Shown here: piece by piece, positions 1 through 5,435 of the stretch | Layout: the number at the start of each line of letters is the position of its first letter | How positions within the stretch are numbered: position 1 is the first letter of the stretch | Assembly (NCBI GenBank): GCA_035443705.1 | Contig: DAORSV010000076.1 | Coordinates: 1-5,435 of the forward strand | Reading direction: 5' to 3' | Length of the DNA stretch: 5,435 nucleotides | Origin: CADEGZ01 sp035443705 | Lineage (GTDB): Bacteria; Pseudomonadota; Gammaproteobacteria; UBA6186; Azoamicaceae | The notes under the pieces: model-generated | The model's input: only the letters and a program-made list of their open reading frames with translations | What the model was told of the DNA's origin: nothing | Databases searched by the model: none | Translations under genes and position numbers: made by a program

Positions 1-2711
1 CTCATTATAACCGTTCCTAATCGTCCTCAGGACGTTGATAAATTATTTAATTTTATGCGTCTAGTATATGAGTGTATAATGTTTTCCTGCAAGGTAACTT
101 GCGCTTCAGTAGACGGTTCACTAGGTAACAATAAAAGTGACGCCGTTCATTTTATTGATTTTATCGAGAAAATTGCAGCAGATAAGCGCATTTTAGGATT
201 GTGTTTAGATAATAATCAATTATCAAATCTTGGCTCGGGGGTTCTTTATAAGGGGTTAAACCATTTATCGGAAAATGCCTCGTTAACATTATTAATTTTG
301 AAAAATAACGGCTTGGTTAAGTTTGGGTTTGGCTTTATAAATGAATTGTTAGAAAAATTTGGTCATAAAACAAATGTGGAAATTGGAGGTTCAGATACCT
401 CTATAGAAGATTTTGCAACCGTATTAAATGCTTGGACGCATTCAGAAAGAAAGCAGTTTTTTACTTCACAGGTTAACAGTCATCTGAAAAGATCTATAAG
501 TTATATTGTGAGTGCGACCGCTCAGATTTTTGAGTTGAAAAATTGGTTTTCAGAGGCGGAAATTAAACAAATAATCATGGAATGCTTTGATGAGACACCA
601 GAGGCACTGCCTGAATTATATGATTTAGTAACAAACAATCCCTGCTTGCGCGATCTCGATTCCGAATGGATTAAAAATGCAGCAAGGAAATTTTTAAAAA
701 GTTTTGCGTATAATAACGACTCGGCACTCAATAGGCTTCGTGAACTCTTCCCCTGTCTTCAAGAAAATAATTCTGAATTGAATAGCTTTTTAAGTGTGCT
801 AGAAAGTCGTGCAGACATCGCAGGGTTTGAAAAAATAAAGTTATCTTTAATATCGATGACTGAAGATAACCTTCAAGAATCTACAGATTTATTAAATCGC
901 ATATTGATGCTCATGAAGTATCCAAAAGGCATTATTGAATTAGACAAGCAAACGTCGAGAGAGTTGGAACTTCTCGCTTCGATGGTTAACCAGCTAAAAT
1001 TTCCAACAGGTACTACTTTGCAAGTCGTTGAACAACAAAGGTCAACACATGGACTGACAAGGGTTGCTTTATTTTTTAAATTATTAAATAACCCTTCAAT
1101 GAATAATTATAGTTTTGTAGGTAACAATTTGACAGCGAGTGACGAGAAGTCTTTTTTTGAGATTTTAGAAGCGTTGTCTAAAAAAGAAGGCTTGCGCATT
1201 GTTGATTTAAGCAACAATAGATTGAATGTTTTTACGTCAGAAACGCTTTTTGAAGGGCTGCAGTTATTAGCACACTGTCATGCAAAAGAGATTGATCTCA
1301 GTAATAATGAGCTGCATTTTTTGGGTGTTGATTTTATGTTGCGCGTCAAACATGCCTTTCAAAATAGAACTTTTGTAAGGTGGTTTTCAACGAACCCGAG
1401 CCTGAATGATGTGTCAAACACTGTCGCATTCATGGCATTCGCTAATAGTTTAGAACTGAGCCAAAAACAACAGCTCGTTGAATTTTATTATCGCTCAGTA
1501 TTCAGATATCAAATAGAACCAACTCCCACTGAGATTGCTGCCGATAGTACAGACGATTTTGGGTTGGTAGAGGAACAAATTCTACCTGTTTTAGAAGATA
1601 TTATTTCAGAAAATGCAACTGTAGATACAGGTGAAAGTGGTAACTGTGAAGGCGTAATAGCGAGATTTTTGAATCTTCCCTTAAGCGCCAAAAGAACGGT
1701 TTCTCTTATAAGAAAAATGATAGCATTAAGTATGACGAGGCAATTATGTTACATACTATTGCAGTTGAGTAAAAATACTAAATTAGAACCTATTCACAAA
1801 TTAGATATTTTTTTATACGCTTGTCAACACGAGCGAGAACTCTTTCAAGGTTTAGAGGTTTTTAATGTTTTGACATCAAATGATCCGGCAATCAAAATTC
1901 TTGGAGCGTGGAAAAATGTTTTCTTAGAGGAGCAAGTACAAACGTTAAAAGTTGAAACTGAAGATAACGAGCCTGTTCGTTTGTCAAATGCATCACCTGA
2001 GCCCCGACGAGAGCTTTCTGTTACAGACATTGAAGAAGATGATGAAATAGTAGCGACAAGAATCAAAACGTATACATTGCCCGCACTAAAACATTTGTTT
2101 GAAACTTATTTTCCCGACCCCACTATCGATCAAAAGCATGCGTGCGAGAGCGATGCACCCAGAACGTCATTTATTCAATCTACCCTGCAAAACTTGTTAA
2201 CCTACAAAGAGGACGCGGAAAGCACGCTTCCCTTAATCAATATGACAGTATGGTTTTCTTGGGCTTGCGCCAGAATTTTAATGGAACCTAAACTCAGGGA
2301 GCTCTGTCATGAAAGCCCGGACAATAAAAACCCAGCTAACCAAATAGCCACTAGCAAAAAAAGAGGCAACAAAAAGCTGGATGTAACACGCACTTTTAAC
2401 AATGTGCTAAAAGAAATTTTAAATTTTGCATCACCAAAATTGCGTTATGCATTAAGTGCTTTCTTTTTTGAAGATGCCTGCTTAGATGATAAAAAACGTT
2501 ATTTTTCGCTTGTCGAAGGCTGTTCATTGGATGCATTGTTGCCCACCTTGGCTTTGTGCAAAATACTGTCTCAAGAGCAGGACGCGGTGGAGCAAGAAAA
2601 ATGTGTTACAGAAATTAAAACGTTGCTTGAAGAGGTGTCTTTTAGTACGTATTATGGTCGTCATTTTAGAAGCTTAGTGTCTGCAATTTTAGCGACTTCA
2701 GAAGACACGAC
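1..2711 (+). CDS. Large leucine-rich-repeat protein, N-terminal and central part (partial at both ends)
   Basis: The frame is open from base 1 to the assembly gap, about 903 codons. An ATG lies at 55, but the 18 codons before it contain no stop and no purine-rich ribosome site precedes it, so the real start is probably left of the window. Numbering from that ATG, LRR-like units with the LxLxxNxL pattern occur at residues 47-102 (CLDNNQLSNL; LILKNNGLVKF) and 352-435 (IVDLSNNRLNVF; EIDLSNNELHFL). The rest looks mostly helical, with a very acidic linker around residues 633-666 and a lysine-rich patch (KKRGNKK) near 768-774. No signal peptide or membrane segment is visible in the part seen. Such LRRs are protein-binding scaffolds, and in intracellular bacteria proteins of this kind are often secreted effectors; that role is inferred here. 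The gene very likely continues after the gap as the CDS from 2812 to 4669. The stop that appears at 2815-2817 in this frame depends on the gap being exactly 100 bases and should not be trusted. Confidence 0.82.
193..360 (+). repeat. First LRR island (about two protein-level leucine-rich repeats)
   Basis: Two consecutive units fit the ribonuclease-inhibitor-like LRR pattern: LGLCLDNNQLSNLGSG followed by a helix (YKGLNHL), and LTLLILKNNGLVKFGFGF followed by a helix (INELLEKF). The spacing of about 30 residues fits RI-type repeats of 28-29. The units are degenerate at DNA level, so this is a protein repeat and not a nucleotide repeat. The upstream residues encoded by bases 1-54 may belong to a further unit lying outside the window. 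Confidence 0.6.
1108..1357 (+). repeat. Second LRR island (about three leucine-rich repeats)
   Basis: Three units can be followed: YSFVGNNLTASDEKSFFEIL, then LRIVDLSNNRLNVFTSETLF, then AKEIDLSNNELHFLGVDFML. The DLSNN cores are the clearest LRR signature in the window. Each beta-strand motif is followed by an amphipathic helix (for example FEILEALSKK and FEGLQLLAH), as in RI-type LRRs. The island is separated from the first one by roughly 250 residues without recognisable LRRs. Confidence 0.7.
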
Positions 2712-2811
2712 NNNNNNNNNNNNNNNNNNNNNNNNNNNNNNNNNNNNNNNNNNNNNNNNNNNNNNNNNNNNNNNNNNNNNNNNNNNNNNNNNNNNNNNNN
2801 NNNNNNNNNNN
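2712..2811. other. Assembly gap (100 N)
   Basis: The run of unknown bases is exactly 100 long, the conventional placeholder for a scaffold gap of unknown size. Coding sequence enters it in frame 1 and leaves it in frame 2 without a stop nearby on either side. The true gap length therefore probably differs from 100 by an amount that restores a single reading frame. Confidence 0.97.
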
Positions 2812-4669
2812 GCTTGAAACGGGATTAGCTGCTGTCGATGCAAGAGTAAAAGGTATATATGACGAGAGTCACATAAGTTTTGGAAAAACAGAGATTGACA
2901 AATTGTGGGAAGATTTAAAGCAGGAATTTGAATCGGAAATTTTAGAAAAAATAAAAGCATATCTTCCGAAGGGACGGCTTAGCAAAACGGATTTCCATAC
3001 GTTCCAGAGGCGGGCATTGGATGATTTAAACCTTTTTTATAAGACACGGGATTTTAATCAACGAACCTCTCATTTAATCATGCTGCAAGGACTGGCAATG
3101 CTCGGACAATTAGCAGATTTTAGAGGGCTGGAGCAGCATAATTTTACGCGTCAAGCACGAGCTGTTTTGAAGAAATTATTTGCTTTATCAGAATCAGAAA
3201 TTTTATTGTATAACAGCGCTTTTTCCAAATGCCATAATGAAGCTTCTCTCTTAACATACTTTTCTAAAATTAAGACGCTAAAAGAAGAAGCAGCTGATCA
3301 GTTAATGTCTTTATTTAAAGATTTTATAAAGCAAGTGTTGTCGGATAACAGCTCGGAATTTTATGCTCAGCGTTATAATAGAGCCGACAACCAACACCTT
3401 ACAACCATTTTTTCAGGAAGAGACGCGCTTAAAGCGGATTGGATTAAAGGAGAATCGTGTGATCTGGCCACTTTTGTAAAAGATCATAATCTCACTTTTA
3501 AACCTTACGAGCCGAACTTTCGTGAATTTTTAGAAAAAAAGATATTTGGTCATCAGCATGTAGATCCAAATTTTTACGGTTTATTAAAACAATACCTAAA
3601 CGCATCAAATGATGATGAAAGGCAGCAAAGACGTGCAGCGGCTCAAGAATTGATGTCGCAATTCCAAGGCGGAAATACGACGGCGGGGAATTCTAAAAAA
3701 CAACACGCCATTGTACAGTATGAATGCATTCAGTTATTGGAAGTTTCTAGGGTTGAAAGCAAATCTTATGCAGAACCCCTTAAAATTTTAAGTAGAATGA
3801 GAAAAGCACTAGAATCTCAGAACAACACAGTGAATCAATTCAAACATGATATTGATGGATTGGTGAAGGGGTTGAAAAGTGCTCGAAAAACGCCTGGTGT
3901 TCAAGATTGGACAGGTTGGAAAATAGTAGATACCGATCATTTTTGGTCGTTGTTTATGGCGGGTACAGATGTAGAAGGTAGTTGTCAGTCAGTTGATGGT
4001 AATCCTGATCTCAATAAGTGTTTAATGGCATATGTCATGGATGGCAAAAATAGAATGTTAGCCATTCAAAACGCAGATGGGGTTACGGTAGCACGTTGTA
4101 TACTAAGACTTTTATGGGATTCTCAAAATAATGTACCTGTTTTATTTTTGGAAGAAATATATCCGGAAACCATTCGCAGAGATCTTTACGAGGCACTTGT
4201 TCGATTTGCGATAATACGTGCTCAAAAGCTCAATGTCACTTTGGTTACGCTGGAAAGTACAGATGCTTCTTATCAATATGAAGGAGAGATTATAGGCCTT
4301 GGTAATACGTTTGTTCCTTGGGAGTATGTAGATGCAACTTATGGAAAAGAACAATACGGTAACATTAAGATTCCAAGCGCACAGATATTGTTTCGCGCTG
4401 AATTAAAAAATGATTTAGCGTTTCAAAAAATTAATTTAGAAACAAAGCAAGATGATTTTGTTTTTCATCTTGGTGAATTACAAAAGGCATTGTCGCCGAG
4501 GAGTGTAAGTGCAAATACGCTTTTAAATCAAGAGGAAGGAGATGTTCCTAGGCTTCTTGCCCCTATGCGTAACAATATGAACGTTATTGCGAGCTCAAGT
4601 CATTTCGGCATAACACAAGGTCAAAATACGAGAGAATACCTCTGTGCGCGTGGATCCGCTGAGCCTTAA
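2812..4669 (+). CDS. C-terminal part of the large LRR protein (5' partial, continues from the gap)
   Basis: The frame is open from the first base after the gap (first full codon at 2813) to a TAA at 4667-4669, about 618 residues. A TTG at 2903 could be called as a start, but 30 open codons precede it and no good ribosome site is present. I therefore read this as the 3' part of the gene at 1-2711. The first ~330 residues look helical and charged, with no recognised family. From about 3902 a compact alpha/beta domain follows: GWKIVDTDHFWSLF, then GSCQSVDGNPDLNKC, then strands such as RMLAIQNADG and VARCILRLLWD, and a helix that includes RRDLYEALVRFAII. The last ~70 residues are polar and probably disordered. 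There is no transmembrane segment. The stop overlaps the stop of the convergent DUF234 gene. If the two parts are one gene, the visible protein exceeds 1500 residues. A separate second gene starting inside the gap is the main alternative. Confidence 0.78.
3902..4400 (+). other. Unnamed conserved-looking two-cysteine alpha/beta domain in the C-terminal part of the LRR protein
   Basis: This stretch is denser in hydrophobic strands, glycine, tryptophan and cysteine than the helical sequence before it. Landmarks are WTGWKIVDTD, GSCQSVDGNPDLNKC (cysteines encoded at 3983-3985 and 4019-4021), AYVMDGKNRMLAI, VARCILRLLWD, VLFLEEIYPE and VPWEYVDATYG. I have an impression that similar blocks recur at the ends of large uncharacterised proteins of intracellular bacteria, and the G-x-C-x(n)-C-L-x-x-Y plan recalls PcfJ-like domains only loosely. 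No family name can be assigned from sequence reading alone. Boundaries are approximate. Confidence 0.45.
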
Positions 4670-5367
4670 AAAGGGGATGTTGCATCTTCAATGCTTAAAG
4701 GTAAAAAAGTGGGCGTATAATTAGGAAACTCTTTTAATAAGGGTTCTGCTCGCACCCTAAGCGTTTTTAAGCTAATTTTCGATTTGTTTAATTTTGTTTC
4801 ACCAATTAAAATTTTCTTTTCCATATCATTAATGGCAACGATGTTGATTTCGTTTTGATTGCCCTTTTCCCAATAAGAACCGATTCGATTAAATTGTCTT
4901 GTTTCAGCCAGTAGATTTTGAAAGAAACGTTCTAAAATAGGACCACAATAAGTTGAGTAATCTCGTTTGATAATTTTTTTAATATATGAAAAATTATCAA
5001 TTTCAATTGCAGTTTGATGACGGTAAATAAACCGGAACCAAAAATTTAAAAAATTGTCGGTAATCTTAAATTTTTGATTTTTGGTGTTGGGTTTTGCATG
5101 AATAGGACGATGTCGCGTAACAATAGCGTAATCGGATTCTAAGCGTTGTAAATATCCACCGATATCTTTTCCTAATAAAGATTCCATTTCTGTTCGAGAC
5201 GTTTTTCCAAGAGAGATGAGCTCCAAGATGGTAAAATACGTTAAATAATCACGCCCAAATTCCTCAATTAATAGGTTTTTGCCTTCGTTTAAAAAAGGAG
5301 AATTTTTTTGTAGGATGACATTTTGGTCGAGCACTTTAAGCTCTTCCGAGCGATTATAAAATTTCAT
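4666..5367 (-). CDS. DUF234 / archaeal-type ATPase family protein lacking its ATPase core
   Basis: This 233-residue protein starts with MKFYNRSEELKVLD, the usual beginning of ATPase_2/DUF234 proteins, and then jumps directly to QKNSPFLNEGKNLLIEEFG, which in full-length members follows the ATPase domain. Full-length relatives are around 450-480 residues, so roughly 220-250 residues are absent, including the Walker A and B motifs; no GxxxxGK[ST] is present. Residues 44-90 form the winged-helix part (YFTILELISLGKTSRTEMES, GGYLQRLESDY). Residues 100-230 form DUF234 (NFLNFWFRFIYRH; GSYWEKGNQNEINIVAIND; IGETK), considered related to PD-(D/E)XK nucleases. The usual aspartate in EIDIVA is Asn175 here, while E190-x-K192 is retained. 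ATP hydrolysis is therefore impossible and nuclease activity is doubtful; DNA binding through the winged helix could persist. The ATG at 5365-5367 fits the family start, although no Shine-Dalgarno precedes it. The frame is intact, so this is either a young pseudogene or a functional short form. Confidence 0.88.
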   Translation of the reverse strand: MKFYNRSEELKVLDQNVILQKNSPFLNEGKNLLIEEFGRDYLTYFTILELISLGKTSRTEMESLLGKDIGGYLQRLESDYAIVTRHRPIHAKPNTKNQKFKITDNFLNFWFRFIYRHQTAIEIDNFSYIKKIIKRDYSTYCGPILERFFQNLLAETRQFNRIGSYWEKGNQNEINIVAINDMEKKILIGETKLNKSKISLKTLRVRAEPLLKEFPNYTPTFLPLSIEDATSPF

Positions 5368-5371
5368 ATAA

Positions 5372-5402
5372 CGTAACCACGGTTACCGTAACTATGGTTA
5401 CG
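5372..5402. repeat. Two tandem GTAAC-N4-GTTAC palindromes directly upstream of the DUF234 start
   Basis: Read on the + strand, GTAACCACGGTTAC (5373-5386) has perfect 6-base arms around AC, and GTAACTATGGTTAC (5388-5401) has 5-base arms. The two are separated by one base, giving a 15-base period. The outermost CGTAACCA and TGGTTACG (5372-5379 and 5395-5402) also form an exact 8-base inverted pair. The block ends four bases before the ATG, where a Shine-Dalgarno would normally sit. It could be an operator for a dimeric regulator, possibly the winged helix of this family, or a translation-blocking hairpin, or a recombination site. The repeat structure is certain; its role is inferred. Confidence 0.75.
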
Positions 5403-5428
5403 ATAGACTAAAAAAAGAAAAACCTCAA
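5400..5428 (-). promoter_or_regulatory. Possible sigma-70-type promoter of the DUF234 gene
   Basis: On the - strand, TTGAGG (5428-5423) and TATCGT (5405-5400) are separated by 17 bases of T-rich sequence. Each box matches four of six consensus bases. Initiation from here would fall inside the tandem palindromes and leave a leader of only about 25 bases. A regulator bound to the palindromes would then overlap the -10 box and transcription start. The match is modest and AT-rich DNA yields such pairs by chance. Confidence 0.3.
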
Positions 5429-5435
5429 TAACTGA

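Noticed and set aside
22..34. Perfect palindrome CGTCCT-C-AGGACG near the left edge
   Set aside because: It lies inside the open coding frame, is short and single-copy, and has no following T-run or gene boundary, so it is probably chance.
55..57. ATG as the start of the large LRR gene
   Set aside because: The frame is open through all 18 upstream codons to base 1 and no ribosome-binding site precedes it, so the true start most likely lies outside the window.
522..2066. Three minus-strand open frames (522-731, 1509-1691, 1845-2066) inside the LRR gene
   Set aside because: They are short, resemble no family, and are antisense to a long continuous coding frame.
2486..2677. Short + strand frame in another register
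   Set aside because: It is nested in the LRR gene; its composition (Cys, Trp, Lys-rich) is typical of an out-of-frame translation.
2815..2817. TGA as the end of the first LRR segment
   Set aside because: It is in frame only if the gap is exactly 100 bases, but 100 N is a standard placeholder.
2903..2905. TTG as the start of a separate second + strand gene
   Set aside because: The frame is open for 30 codons before it right up to the gap, with no convincing ribosome site. A continuation from the upstream part is simpler.
2661..2960. Minus-strand open frame crossing the gap
   Set aside because: A third of it is N, and the remainder is antisense to coding sequence on both sides.
4142..4354. 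Minus-strand 70-codon frame
   Set aside because: It is antisense to the most conserved-looking part of the + strand protein and resembles no family.
4640..4700. Rho-independent terminator between the convergent genes
   Set aside because: No stem of useful length followed by a T-run (or preceded by an A-run for the other strand) could be found around the shared stops.

Overview
The window looks like an AT-rich bacterial genome fragment, most likely from a draft assembly or metagenome bin, because it carries a run of exactly 100 N. Large leucine-rich-repeat (LRR) proteins with long helical stretches are typical of host-associated Gammaproteobacteria (Legionellales/Coxiellales/Berkiella-like) and of chlamydia-like organisms. 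No rRNA or other housekeeping marker is present, so this taxonomic hint is an inference only.

Layout: positions 1-4669 on the + strand hold what is best read as one very large gene, cut by the left edge of the window and by the assembly gap at 2712-2811. The part before the gap has two short islands of ribonuclease-inhibitor-type LRRs in a mostly helical protein. The part after the gap has a helical region followed by a compact, conserved-looking alpha/beta domain with two cysteines, which I do not recognise as a named family. The reading frame is open from base 1, and again from 2812 onward, so neither the ATG at 55 nor the TTG at 2903 is a convincing start.

On the - strand, converging on it and sharing four bases at the stop codons, lies a 233-residue protein of the archaeal-type ATPase/DUF234 family. 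It keeps the first ~14 residues of that family and the whole C-terminal winged-helix plus DUF234 half, but the AAA+ ATPase core with the P-loop is missing. This is an internally deleted, still open derivative. Immediately upstream of its ATG are two tandem GTAAC-N4-GTTAC palindromes that occupy the ribosome-binding-site position and overlap a possible promoter.

The two genes show no sign of working in one pathway. The LRR gene is a candidate host-interaction (effector-like) protein. The DUF234 gene looks like a remnant of a mobile or multicopy ATPase family that may still bind DNA. No CRISPR, tRNA, rRNA, transposase or complete insertion sequence was seen, and there is no gene-free stretch longer than 300 bases apart from the N gap and the short 5368-5435 intergenic end.
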